Shown here piece by piece: positions 55,460-63,834 of a stretch of DNA of 64,000 bases. Origin of the DNA: Geodermatophilus sp. TF02-6 (GTDB lineage Bacteria > Actinomycetota > Actinomycetes > Mycobacteriales > Geodermatophilaceae); NCBI RefSeq assembly GCF_003319115.1, contig NZ_QOHF01000002.1, positions 235,251 to 299,250 on the forward strand, given 5' to 3'. The number at the start of each line of letters is the position of its first letter. Position 1 is the first letter of the stretch. A program made the translations under genes and the position numbers. The notes beneath the pieces were generated by a model. It worked only from the letters and a program-made list of their open reading frames with translations, did not search any database and had not been told where the DNA came from.

Positions 55460-57214
55460 ATGTCCGCACCAGTCCAGTTCGCCGTCTGGGCGCCGGTTCC
55501 CGAGCGGGTCCGGCTGCAGGTCGACGGAGCGGTGCACGACATGCACCGGGACGACGGCGGCTGGTGGCGGGCCGAGGTGGAGACCTCCCCGGAGGCCGAC
55601 TACGGCTTCCTGCTCGAGGACGACGACACGCCCCGCCCGGACCCGCGCTCGCGCCGCCAGCCCGACGGCGTGCACGGCCTCTCGCGCCGGTTCGACCCGG
55701 CCTCGTACCGGTGGGGCGACGCCGCCTGGACCGGGCGGCCGCTGGCCGGCGGCGTGGTCTACGAGCTGCACGTCGGCACGTTCACCCCCGAGGGCACCCT
55801 GGACGCCGCGATCGGCAAGCTCGACCACCTGGTCGACCTCGGCGTCGACTTCGTCGAGCTGCTCCCGGTCAACGGCTTCAACGGCACGCACAACTGGGGC
55901 TACGACGGCGTCCTCTGGTACACGGTCCAGGAGACCTACGGCGGCCCGGTCGCCTACCAGCGGTTCGTCGACGCCTGCCACCAGCGCGGCCTCGGCGTCG
56001 TCCAGGACGTCGTCTACAACCACCTGGGGCCGTCGGGGAACCACCTCCCGCTGTTCATGCCGATCTTCAGCACCGGCGGGCCCAACCCGTGGGGGTCCTC
56101 GATCAACCTCTCGGGGCCGGACTCCGACGAGGTGCGCCGCTACGTCATCGACAACGCGCTGATGTGGCTGCGGGACATGCACGTCGACGGGCTGCGGCTG
56201 GACGCCGTCCACGCGCTGGTCGACGAGCGGGCCACCCACCTGCTCGAGGAGCTGGCGCAGGAGGTGGACCGGCTGTCGGTCGCCGTCGGCCGGCCGCTGA
56301 CGCTGATCGCCGAGAGCGACCTCAACGACCCGCACCTGGTCACCCCGCGGGCGGCCAACGGCACGGGCATCTCCGCGCAGTGGAGCGACGACTTCCACCA
56401 CGCGCTGCACGCCACGCTGACCGGCGAGGGGCAGGGCTACTACCGCGACTTCGCCGAGGCCGGGCTGGCCGGGCTGGCCAAGACGCTGACCGGCGCCTAC
56501 TTCCACGACGGGACCTGGTCCAGCTTCCGGCGCCGCGCCCACGGCCGGCCGGTGGACACCGCCGTCCTGCCCGGCTGGAAGTTCCTCGGCTACCTGCAGG
56601 ACCACGACCAGATCGGCAACCGCGCCACCGGCGACCGGATCTCGGCGTCCCTCTCCCCCGGCCTGCTCGCCGCCGGCGCGACGCTGGTGCTGACCAGCCC
56701 GTTCACCCCGATGCTGTTCATGGGCGAGGAGTGGGGCGCGAGCACCCCGTGGCAGTTCTTCACCAGCCACCCCGAGCCCGAGCTGGGCCGGGCCACCGCC
56801 GAGGGCCGCACGCGCGAGTTCGCCGAGCACGGCTGGGACCCCGCGGTCGTCCCCGACCCGCAGGACCCGGAGACCTTCACCCGGTCGAAGCTGGACTGGG
56901 CCGAGGTGGAGAAGGAGCCGCACGCCCACCTGCTCGCCGTCCACCGCACGCTGCTGGCGCTGCGCAAGCAGCACCCGGACCTGGTCGACCCCGACCTGAC
57001 GCGGGTGGCGGTCGGCTGGGACGACGAGGACCGCTGGCTGGTCGTGCACCGCGGCGCGCTGCGGGTGGTGGCCAACCTGGCCGACGCCCCGCGGGAGGTG
57101 GCGCTCGACCGCGCGGCCACCGGCGTGCTGTTCGCCACCGGGGACGAACCCGACCTGGCCGGGACCACGGTGGCGGTGCCGGCCGAGAGCGCCGCCGTGC
57201 TCACCACCGCCTGA
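55460..57214 (+). CDS. treZ: Maltooligosyltrehalose trehalohydrolase TreZ
   Basis: TreZ releases trehalose from the maltooligosyltrehalose made by TreY. The 584-residue product has the N-terminal TreZ domain ([15 protein letters not shown]), a GH13 barrel with [17 protein letters not shown] and [17 protein letters not shown], the nucleophile in [11 protein letters not shown], the acid in IAESDLNDP and the [14 protein letters not shown] stretch. ATG 55460 follows TGGAGG. It is separated from treY by the rpf-type gene, so it probably has its own promoter in the 83 bases after the rpf hairpin. Confidence 0.96.
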   Translation: MSAPVQFAVWAPVPERVRLQVDGAVHDMHRDDGGWWRAEVETSPEADYGFLLEDDDTPRPDPRSRRQPDGVHGLSRRFDPASYRWGDAAWTGRPLAGGVVYELHVGTFTPEGTLDAAIGKLDHLVDLGVDFVELLPVNGFNGTHNWGYDGVLWYTVQETYGGPVAYQRFVDACHQRGLGVVQDVVYNHLGPSGNHLPLFMPIFSTGGPNPWGSSINLSGPDSDEVRRYVIDNALMWLRDMHVDGLRLDAVHALVDERATHLLEELAQEVDRLSVAVGRPLTLIAESDLNDPHLVTPRAANGTGISAQWSDDFHHALHATLTGEGQGYYRDFAEAGLAGLAKTLTGAYFHDGTWSSFRRRAHGRPVDTAVLPGWKFLGYLQDHDQIGNRATGDRISASLSPGLLAAGATLVLTSPFTPMLFMGEEWGASTPWQFFTSHPEPELGRATAEGRTREFAEHGWDPAVVPDPQDPETFTRSKLDWAEVEKEPHAHLLAVHRTLLALRKQHPDLVDPDLTRVAVGWDDEDRWLVVHRGALRVVANLADAPREVALDRAATGVLFATGDEPDLAGTTVAVPAESAAVLTTA

Positions 57215-57215
57215 C

Positions 57216-57974
57216 GTGCGCCGGCTGCTGCCCGGGCCGGCCGGCGACCTCGATGACGACGGGCTGGTGGAGGCCTACCGGCTCCCGCCGGGGCGCTCGG
57301 TGCGGGTCGACTTCGTGGCCTCCCTGGACGGTGCGGTGACCGTCGACGGCCGCAGCGAGGGCCTGGGCTCACCCGGTGACCAGCGGGTGTTCCGGGTGCT
57401 GCGGGCGCTGGCCGACGTGGTGCTGGTCGGACACGGCACGGCGGCCAGCGAGGGGTACGGGCCGGTGGTGGCGGGCTCGACGCTGGGTCGGATGCGCGCC
57501 GCGCTGGGCCGGCCGGCCGAGCTGCCCATCGCGGTGGCATCGCGCCGGGCGTCGCTGGTGCCCGGCGACCGCCTCGCCGTCCCTCCGACGGTCCTGGTCA
57601 CCTGCGCCGCCGCCGACCCGGGCCGGCGGGCCGCCCTGGCCGACGCCGGGGTGAGCGTGCTGGTCTGCGGGGAGGACGACGTCGACCTGCCGCTGGCCCT
57701 CGACCGGCTGGCCGAGCTCGGCCACGAGCAGGTGCTCTGCGAGGGCGGTCCGGTGCTGCTGTCCGCCGCGCTGGCCGCCGACGTGGTCGACGAGCTGGAC
57801 CTGTCGATCGCCCCCGCCCTGGTGGGCGCCCCAGACCGGCTGGTGGCCGGAGCGCTGCCCGACATCGTCCGGCTCGACCTGCGGCAGCTGCTGGAGGAGG
57901 ACGGCGTCCTCTTCGCCCGCTACGCCCTGCTCCACCATCCTCTGCGGGTCAGCGCACCCGGACGGGCACCGTGA
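57216..57974 (+). CDS. RibD C-terminal domain (pyrimidine reductase-like) protein
   Basis: This 252-residue protein is of the RibD C-terminal/dihydrofolate reductase-like fold, annotated in actinobacteria as pyrimidine reductase family. It has VRVDFVASLDGAVTVDGRS near residues 29-47, VVLVGHGTAASEGYGP near 67-82 and a nucleotide-binding VLCEGGPVLLSAAL near 169-182. It lacks the RibD deaminase domain. It starts at GTG 57216, two bases after the treZ stop, so it is likely translationally coupled. Whether it acts in riboflavin synthesis or another NADPH-dependent reduction is not clear. Its 3' end overlaps a converging small gene by 26 bases. Confidence 0.85.
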   Translation: MRRLLPGPAGDLDDDGLVEAYRLPPGRSVRVDFVASLDGAVTVDGRSEGLGSPGDQRVFRVLRALADVVLVGHGTAASEGYGPVVAGSTLGRMRAALGRPAELPIAVASRRASLVPGDRLAVPPTVLVTCAAADPGRRAALADAGVSVLVCGEDDVDLPLALDRLAELGHEQVLCEGGPVLLSAALAADVVDELDLSIAPALVGAPDRLVAGALPDIVRLDLRQLLEEDGVLFARYALLHHPLRVSAPGRAP

Positions 57975-58185
57975 CCTGGTCGGCGTCCACCTTCTCGACC
58001 GGTTCCAGCTCAGCGACCTCGAGCACCCGGTGCATCGGGAAGACGCGCACCGCCCCTCCCGTCTCGACCAGCAGCAGGCCGTCGGCGAAGCGCACCACCA
58101 CGTCCTGGAACACCGGGTCGTCGCCGGTCAGGGAGACCGACCGGGCGCGGTAGGTCATGTCGGGCCGGTACTCCGAGACCTCCAT
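57949..58185 (-). CDS. Small hypothetical protein
   Basis: I do not recognise this 78-residue protein. It reads as a mostly beta protein (RARSVSLTG, VFQDVVVRFADGLLLVETGG, RVFPMHRVLEV) with no signal peptide or membrane segment. It starts at ATG 58185. Its 3' end overlaps the RibD-like gene, which converges on it, by 26 bases. The coherent strand-like pattern and clear ATG suggest a real gene. Confidence 0.6.
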   Translation of the reverse strand: MEVSEYRPDMTYRARSVSLTGDDPVFQDVVVRFADGLLLVETGGAVRVFPMHRVLEVAELEPVEKVDADQVTVPVRVR

Positions 58186-58233
58186 GCACCCGGACGCTAG
58201 CGGCCGCCGGCCGGGTCCGCCGTGGGGCGCACG

Positions 58234-58620
58234 TCAGCCGACGAGTCGCACCGCGTCGCCGTAGCCGAGCAGGCGCTCGTCCGCGGTGAGCAGCACGGCG
58301 CCCTCGGCCACGGCCTGGGCGACGAGCAGCCGGTCGAACGGGTCGCGGTGCACGTCCGGCAGGTGCTCGACCGCTGCGGCGTGCTCGGCGCTGACGGGGA
58401 GGTGTTCGAGCGCGAGCTCGGTCGTCATGCGGCGGGTCCACGTCCGGACGTCGGACCCGACCGACAGCTTGCCCAGGTGCTGCTTGATCGCCAGCTCCCA
58501 GACGCTCACCGCCGACACCAGCCGTCGGTCGGCGTCGGCGACCAGCTGCCCGGCCGCACCGAGCCGCTCGGGGACCGCGGCGGCCCACACGAGCACGTGG
58601 GTGTCGAGGAGGAGCCTCAC
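58234..58620 (-). CDS. vapC: VapC-type PIN-domain toxin
   Basis: This is a predicted ribonuclease toxin of a type II toxin-antitoxin pair. The 128-residue product has PIN acidic sites: LLLDTHVLVWA at the N-terminus, SVWELAIKQHLGKL near residues 38-51, DPFDRLLVAQA near 93-103 and LLTADERLLGYG near 110-121. The GTG start at 58620 overlaps the antitoxin stop by four bases (GTGA), as expected for a co-translated pair. The product belongs to the PIN group related to VapC. Confidence 0.9.
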   Translation of the reverse strand: MRLLLDTHVLVWAAAVPERLGAAGQLVADADRRLVSAVSVWELAIKQHLGKLSVGSDVRTWTRRMTTELALEHLPVSAEHAAAVEHLPDVHRDPFDRLLVAQAVAEGAVLLTADERLLGYGDAVRLVG

Positions 58621-58853
58621 CCGTCTCCCTCGAACGCCCGCTGCAGCTCCTCGGGCAGGGGGTCGTCGAAGTCGTCGGCGATCCACACGTTGCCGCGGTC
58701 GAAGCCGAAGTTCGGCGTACGGCGGGCCGGCCCGACCAGCCGGGCCACCACCCGGCCGCGGTTGGTGATCTCGACCTCCTCGCCGGCGGCGACCTTCTCG
58801 AGCAGCCGGGACAGGTGGGTCTTCGCCTCGTGCACCCCGACGGAGGTGGTCAT
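58617..58853 (-). CDS. vapB: VapB-type antitoxin, Phd/YefM fold
   Basis: The 78-residue product has the Phd/YefM pattern: GVHEAKTHLSRLLEKVAAGE followed by ITNRGRVVARL (DNA-binding and dimer part). A C-terminal toxin-neutralising segment (WIADDFDDPLPEEL) follows. It starts at ATG 58853. The upstream DNA carries CTAGTCTAG (about 58859-58867), a short palindrome just before the start and a plausible operator for autoregulation by the toxin-antitoxin complex. Confidence 0.9.
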   Translation of the reverse strand: MTTSVGVHEAKTHLSRLLEKVAAGEEVEITNRGRVVARLVGPARRTPNFGFDRGNVWIADDFDDPLPEELQRAFEGDG

Positions 58854-58952
58854 GCCATCTAGTCTAGTCGAGCGTCAGGGTCGACACCCCATCCGGTGGC
58901 CACCGGTCGCGTCCGAGGTCCGCGGTCAGCGGTGGCTGCTTGACTGACCGGC

Positions 58953-60026
58953 ATGGACCTGCCCGTGCTGCCGCCGGTGAAGCCGATGCTGGCCAAGGCC
59001 GTCACCACGATGCCCACCGCCGAGGGGCTGTACTACGAGCCGAAGTGGGACGGCTTCCGCTGCATCGTCTTCCGGGACGGCGACGAGGTGGAGCTGGGCA
59101 GCCGCAACGAGCGCCCGATGACCCGCTACTTCCCCGAGGTGGTGGCCGCGGTGCAGGCCGCGCTGCCCGAGCGGTGCGTGGTCGACGGCGAGGTCGTCGT
59201 CCCCCGCGGCGACCGGCTGGACTTCGAGGCGCTGCTGCAGCGGATCCACCCCGCCAAGTCGCGGGTCGACCTGCTGGCGCAGGAGACGCCTGCCTCCCTC
59301 GTCGCCTTCGACCTGCTGGCGATCGGCGACGAGTCGCTGATGGAGGTCCCCTTCGCCCAACGCCAGGCCCGGCTGCGCGAGGTGGTCGGGGCGGGTAGCG
59401 GGTCGGTGCACGTCACCGCGATCACCCAGGACGTCGCCACCGCGCAGCGCTGGTTCGCCGAGTTCGAGGGGGCGGGGTTGGACGGCGTCGTCGCCAAGCC
59501 CGCGGACCTCCCCTACGCCCCCGACCAGCGGCTGATGACCAAGGTCAAGCACGTGCGCACCGCCGACTGCGTCGTCGCCGGGTTCCGCTGGCACAAGAGC
59601 GGGCCGGTGGTCGGGTCGCTGCTGCTGGGCCTCTTCGACGACGGCGGGACGCTGCAGTTCATCGGGGTCGCCGCGTCGTTCCCCATGGCGCGGCGGGCCG
59701 AGCTGGTCGAGGAGCTGGCGCCCCACCGGGCCGAGGTGCTCGACGGGCACCCGTGGCAGCACTGGGCCAACGCGGACACCGGCAACGGGGACGCCGACCG
59801 CATGCCCGGTGCGCAGAGCCGGTGGAACGCCGGCAAGGACCTCTCCTGGGTGCCGCTGCGCCCGGAGCTGGTCGTGGAGGTCAGGTACGACCAACTGGAG
59901 GGACGCCGACTGCGGCACACCGGCCAGTTCCTGCGCTGGCGGCCCGACCGGGACCCGCACAGCTGCACCTACGACCAGCTCGAGGTGCCGGTGCGCTACG
60001 ACCTGGCGGAGGTCCTCACCGGCTGA
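58953..60026 (+). CDS. ATP-dependent DNA ligase (LigC/LigD-ligase type)
   Basis: This is a stand-alone ATP-dependent DNA ligase of the bacterial end-joining class. The 357-residue product has the adenylation motif EPKWDGFR with Lys31 as the expected nucleophile, GSRNERPMTRYFPE (motif Ia), VVDGEVV (motif III), DLLAIG, GLDGVVAKPADLPY (motif IV) and MTKVKHVRTADCVV (motif V). An OB-fold domain follows. A polymerase of the LigD type is encoded 1.2 kb downstream, so the two may act together in double-strand break repair as in mycobacterial LigC systems. No ku gene is in the window. Confidence 0.93.
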   Translation: MDLPVLPPVKPMLAKAVTTMPTAEGLYYEPKWDGFRCIVFRDGDEVELGSRNERPMTRYFPEVVAAVQAALPERCVVDGEVVVPRGDRLDFEALLQRIHPAKSRVDLLAQETPASLVAFDLLAIGDESLMEVPFAQRQARLREVVGAGSGSVHVTAITQDVATAQRWFAEFEGAGLDGVVAKPADLPYAPDQRLMTKVKHVRTADCVVAGFRWHKSGPVVGSLLLGLFDDGGTLQFIGVAASFPMARRAELVEELAPHRAEVLDGHPWQHWANADTGNGDADRMPGAQSRWNAGKDLSWVPLRPELVVEVRYDQLEGRRLRHTGQFLRWRPDRDPHSCTYDQLEVPVRYDLAEVLTG

Positions 60027-60031
60027 TCGCC

Positions 60032-60074
60032 GGCCGACGGCCTGTCGCGGGCGGGTCCGCACCCACCGTCGGCC
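60032..60074 (+). terminator. Weak hairpin between ligase and sortase genes
   Basis: A 9-base inverted repeat (60032-60040 and 60066-60074) with a 25-base loop follows the ligase stop. It overlaps the probable sortase leader, so it could be a terminator or a 5' UTR structure. Confidence 0.3.
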
Positions 60075-60088
60075 TAGCATTGCTGTCC

Positions 60089-60841
60089 GTGTCGAACGGT
60101 CGAGGTGAGCTGCTGCGGACGACGGCCCGCGGGCTGGGCCAGTCGCTGCTCACCGTCGGCTTCGTGCTGCTGCTGTTCGTCGTCTACGAGCTGTGGGTGA
60201 CCGACCTGCAGAGCGACGCCGCCCAGGAGGAGCTGGCCACCGAGCTGCGCGAGGAGTGGACCGGGCCGGCGCCGTCGGTGCCGGCCGAGATCACCTCCGG
60301 CGAGGCGTTCGCCTTCCTGCACGTCCCGCGGCTGGGTGCCGACTACGCCCGGGCGGTGGTCGAGGGCACCGGCGGTGCGGAGCTGGCCCAGGGCCCCGGC
60401 CACTACACCGGGACGGCGATGCCCGGGGAGCAGGGCAACTTCGCCGTCGCCGGGCACCGGGTGGGCCGGGGGTCGCCGTTCCTGGAGCTCGACGAGCTGC
60501 GCCCCGGTGACCCGGTCGTGGTCGAGACCGCCGACCGCTGGTTCGTCTACCGGGTCCTGGGCGACCCGGCCACGGGCTCCTTCCACGACGACGACGATGA
60601 CGACGACGGCGGCGGCCTCGTGCCCGGCCGGGAGATCGTCTCCCCCAGCGACGTCTCGGTGATCTCCCCCACGCCCGGGGGCGCACCCGGCGGTCCGCCG
60701 ACCGGCGCCTACCTGACGCTCACCACCTGCCACCCCGAGTACTCCGCCCGCCAGCGGCTGGTCGTGCACGCCGTGCTCGACGGCGCCCCGCTGGCCCGCG
60801 CCGACGCCCCGCAGGGCCCGCCGCCTCTGCGGGAGGGATGA
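60089..60841 (+). CDS. Class E sortase
   Basis: Sortase E is a membrane-anchored transpeptidase that attaches LAxTG-type proteins to the wall in high-GC actinobacteria. The 250-residue product has an N-terminal membrane segment (about residues 13-34), the catalytic His in NFAVAGHRVGRG near 124, and the catalytic Cys and Arg in TLTTCHPEYSARQR near 215-228. A run of seven Asp after residue 170, followed by glycines, is inserted in a surface loop between two strands and looks lineage-specific. GTG 60089 is used. It is followed ten bases later by a 52-residue membrane protein. Confidence 0.92.
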   Translation: MSNGRGELLRTTARGLGQSLLTVGFVLLLFVVYELWVTDLQSDAAQEELATELREEWTGPAPSVPAEITSGEAFAFLHVPRLGADYARAVVEGTGGAELAQGPGHYTGTAMPGEQGNFAVAGHRVGRGSPFLELDELRPGDPVVVETADRWFVYRVLGDPATGSFHDDDDDDDGGGLVPGREIVSPSDVSVISPTPGGAPGGPPTGAYLTLTTCHPEYSARQRLVVHAVLDGAPLARADAPQGPPPLREG

Positions 60842-60850
60842 GGACCGCCC

Positions 60851-61009
60851 GTGTACTCCTGGATCTGGCGGCACCTGCCCGGCCCGACCGCGGTCAGGGC
60901 GCTGCTCGCGCTGCTGCTCGTGGCCGCGGTGAGCGCGCTGCTGCTGTTCGTCGTCTTCCCCGAGGTCGAGCCGTACCTGCCGTTCACCGACGTGACCGTG
61001 GACCGCTGA
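60851..61009 (+). CDS. Small membrane protein downstream of sortase
   Basis: This 52-residue frame starts at GTG 60851, with AGGGATGAGGA about ten bases upstream. It reads MYSWIWRHLPGPTAVRAL, then a single membrane helix of about 25 residues, then FPEVEPYLPFTDVTVDR. I recall similar short proteins next to class E sortases in other actinobacteria, so I call it real. It is likely co-expressed with the sortase. Function unknown. Confidence 0.75.
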   Translation: MYSWIWRHLPGPTAVRALLALLLVAAVSALLLFVVFPEVEPYLPFTDVTVDR

Positions 61010-61231
61010 CCCGTCCCGTCCCCCGCCCGGCTGGCCGTGCCCGGGCCCTCCGGCAGGCCCTCCTCGCGGCTCACCCGCTCGCGGTCAGCTGGTCGCCGGC
61101 CCTCCCCGAGGACGTGCTGCGCCTGCACGGACGCCGCGGTCGACGCCTCCCCGATCGACCTCACCGTGCCGCGGGACGGGCCGACGTGCCCGGCCGGATG
61201 AGACCCTGACCCGCCCGAGCCGAGGAGCCCC
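61010..61231. other. Gap with no recognisable gene
   Basis: Two hundred bases between the small membrane protein and the polymerase gene show frames without starts or protein-like composition. A GAGGAG ribosome site for the next gene lies at its 3' edge (61221-61226). Confidence 0.4.
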
Positions 61232-62305
61232 ATGGCCAGCAGCAGCAGCAAGGACGCCGTCGTCCTCGACGTCGACGGGCACGAGGTGCGCGTCTCCAAC
61301 CCGGAGAAGCCGTACTTCGCCGAGCGCGGGATCCGCAAGATCGACGTCGTCGAGTACTTCGTCGCGGTCGGCGGCGGGATCCTGAACGCGCTGCGGGACC
61401 GGCCGACGACGCTGGAGCGCTGGCCGGGCGGCTTCTTCGAGGGGGCCCGGCTGTCCACCCGGGTGGACAACACCGGCGACGCCTTCTACCAGAAGCGGGT
61501 GCCGAAGAACGCCCCGGAGTGGGTGCCGACCGCGCACATCACCTTCCCCAGCGGGCGGACGGCGGACGAGATCGCACCCGACTCGGTGGCCGTCGTCGCC
61601 TGGTGCGCCAACCTCGGGACCCTGACCTTCCACCCGTGGCCGGTCGACAAGGACGACGTCGAGTCGCCGAACCAGATGCGCATCGACCTGGACCCGCAGC
61701 CGGGCACCGACTTCGCCGACGCCGTGCGGGTGGCCCCGCACGTGCGGGAGCTGCTGGGCGAGCTGGGCATGCAGGGCTGGCCGAAGACCTCCGGCGGGCG
61801 TGGGGTGCACGTGTACGTGCCCATCCGGCCGCGGTGGACCTTTCCCGAGGTCCGCCGGGCGGTCATCGCGTTCGGCCGGGAGCTGGAACGTCGGCTGCCC
61901 GCCCAGGTGACGATGTCGTGGTGGAAGGAGGAGCGCGGCGAGAAGATCTTCATCGACTACAACCAGATGGCCCGGGACCGCACCATCGCCTCGGCGTACT
62001 CCATCCGGCCCCGGCCCAACGCGCCGGTGTCGGCGCCGGTCGACTGGGACGAGCTGCCCGACGTCCGACCGGAGGACTTCGACGTCCGGACCATGCCCGC
62101 GCGGTTCCGGGCGGTCGGGGACAAGCACGCCGGTCTGGCCGAGCACGCCTTCGGCATCGAGCCGCTGCTGGAGCTGGCCGAGCGGCAGGCGAAGGACGAG
62201 GGGCTCGGCGACCTGCCCTATCCCCCCGACTACCCGAAGATGCCCGGCGAGCCGATGCGGGTACAGCCCAGCCGCGCGAGGCGCTCTACCAGCGGAAGCT
62301 CTTGA
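61232..62305 (+). CDS. LigD-type DNA polymerase/primase domain protein
   Basis: This stand-alone polymerase domain belongs to the archaeo-eukaryotic primase family, used for fill-in during non-homologous end joining. The 357-residue product shows ERWPGGFFEGARL near residues 62-74, the catalytic RIDLDPQPG (DxD) near 151-159, KTSGGRGVHVYVPI near 184-197 and a third acidic site in KIFIDYNQMARD. The conserved body ends at YPPDYPKMPGEPMRVQPSRA. The last ten residues (RRSTSGSS) look like read-through into decayed DNA, so the native end may be lost. ATG 61232 has GAGGAG upstream. Confidence 0.92.
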   Translation: MASSSSKDAVVLDVDGHEVRVSNPEKPYFAERGIRKIDVVEYFVAVGGGILNALRDRPTTLERWPGGFFEGARLSTRVDNTGDAFYQKRVPKNAPEWVPTAHITFPSGRTADEIAPDSVAVVAWCANLGTLTFHPWPVDKDDVESPNQMRIDLDPQPGTDFADAVRVAPHVRELLGELGMQGWPKTSGGRGVHVYVPIRPRWTFPEVRRAVIAFGRELERRLPAQVTMSWWKEERGEKIFIDYNQMARDRTIASAYSIRPRPNAPVSAPVDWDELPDVRPEDFDVRTMPARFRAVGDKHAGLAEHAFGIEPLLELAERQAKDEGLGDLPYPPDYPKMPGEPMRVQPSRARRSTSGSS

Positions 62306-62760
62306 TCACGACGACGATCCAGGGCTGGCACACCGCTCATTCGCCCGATACCAGGGAGATTGCTCGTAGGTTGACTCACGCGGCGGCGGCGATACAGGCC
62401 AGTTCGGGATCGGCGAAAGCCGCGGACGATGTGCCTGAAGTCGAGCCGGTGCATGGTCTACGCGTTCACCGCGACGGCGGTGGACAGCGACATCGGCAGC
62501 GCCCCGACCAGCGTCGGGAAGACGAACCCGACCCCCACAGCACCAGGGGTGCGAGCGGACGCATCCCAGGATGCAGCCGGCCGCCCGCCACGTGTGCTGC
62601 TCCCCGTCACCCGCGCAAGCGCTGACCGACCGACAGCACCGGCAGCCGGTCGTCGCTGAGCGGGATCACGCCGGTTTCGTCGCAGCCGATCACCCGCGAG
62701 GCGCCCACGCGCTGAGGCCTTCTCGTCGGACAACCGGCCGCCGTGCGGACCGCTCGGCCT
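62306..62760. other. Decayed region between the polymerase gene and ribBA
   Basis: These 455 bases lack an intact gene and are less uniformly GC-rich than their neighbours. Minus-strand fragments look protein-derived: one around 62458-62535 reads GVGFVFPTLVGALPMSLSTA, resembling a transporter membrane segment (perhaps major facilitator type, low confidence). Another, around 62607-62690, reads GCDETGVIPLSDDRLPVLSV. Neither has a start or full domain. With the truncated ribBA and transposase next door, this looks like a site of insertion and loss. Confidence 0.45.
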
Positions 62761-63828
62761 TCATCGCCCTTCGCCGGCCGCAACCGGTCGCCCGGCGTCG
62801 CTGTCGGACCCCGTGCCGGGCAGGGCGTCGGTTGCCAGGACGAACTCGTGGTGCATGCGTTCCCGCTTCGTGCGGAGGTAGCGCACATTGTGCGGCGTCT
62901 GCACGACCGGCAACGCCACCCGGCCGACGACGTCGAGTCCGTAGCCGTCGAGCCCGCCGTACTTGGCCGGGTTGTTGGTGATCAGCCGTAGCCGCCGGAT
63001 GCCCAGGTCGCCCAGGATCTGGGCCCCGACGCCGTAGCTGCGCGAGTCAACCGGCAGGCCCTGTGCGGTGTTGGCGTCGACGGTGTCCAGCCCCGCTTCC
63101 TGCAGCGCGTACGCCCGGATCTTGTGACCGAGGCCGATCCCGCGCCCTTCCTGGCCGCGCAGGTAGACCACCGCGCCGCTGCCCTCGGCCACGATCTCGG
63201 CCAGTGCTTGCTCGAGCTGTGCGCCGCAGTCACAGCGCAACGAGCCGAGGATGTCCCCGGTGAGGCACTCGCTGTGCACCCGCACGAGGGCGCCGCGCTC
63301 GCTGTGCCCGGCCGCGGCGACGTCCCCCATGACCAGCGCGAGGTGCTCGACGCCGTCCAGCAGGTTGCGGTAGGCCACCGCGCGGAACTCGCCGAACGCG
63401 GTCGGCATCTGCGACGCGGCCACCTGCTCGACCAGCCGCTCGGTGGCCCGCCGGTGGCGCACGAGATCGGCCACGTCGAGGACGAACAGGCCGTGCGCCG
63501 CGGCGAAGGCGCGGAGATCGGCCCCGGCGCGCATGCCGCCGTCCTCAGCGGTGATCTCGCCGATGACACCGACCCCGGAGAGACCGGCCATGCGGAGCAG
63601 GTCGACAGCGGCCTCGGTGTGGCCGGCGCGGATGAGGACGCCGCCCTCCCGGGCGCGCAGCGGGAACACGTGACCGGGCCGACGCAGGTCGCCCGGGCGG
63701 GTGGCCGGATCGGCCAGCGCGTGGAAGGTCGCGGCGCGGTCGGCGGCCGAGACACCGGTGCCCGTTCCAACCGCGTCGACGGTGACGGTGAAGGCCGTGC
63801 TGTGGGCGTCGGTGTTGTGCGTGACCAT
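62761..63828 (-). pseudogene. ribBA: ribBA gene truncated in its RibB domain; RibA domain intact
   Basis: RibBA makes dihydroxybutanone phosphate (RibB) and opens GTP (RibA, cyclohydrolase II) for riboflavin synthesis. The surviving 355 codons from ATG 63828 begin in mid-RibB (MVTHNTDAHSTAFTVTVDAV). The N-terminal 80 or so residues, including the metal-binding RENEGDL-type motif, are absent, so RibB should be dead. The RibA half is complete: zinc cysteines in LRCDCGAQLEQ, GQEGRGIGLGHKI and VDSRSYGVGAQIL. The ATG is an internal codon with no ribosome site. Upstream codons run three residues further, then meet IS630-like sequence. Confidence 0.85.
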
Positions 63829-63834
63829 CTGCGC

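Noticed and set aside
62458..62733. A 91-residue membrane protein gene on the minus strand
   Set aside because: Only one segment looks like a membrane helix and the rest is shadow-like. I treat it as a possible transporter remnant only.
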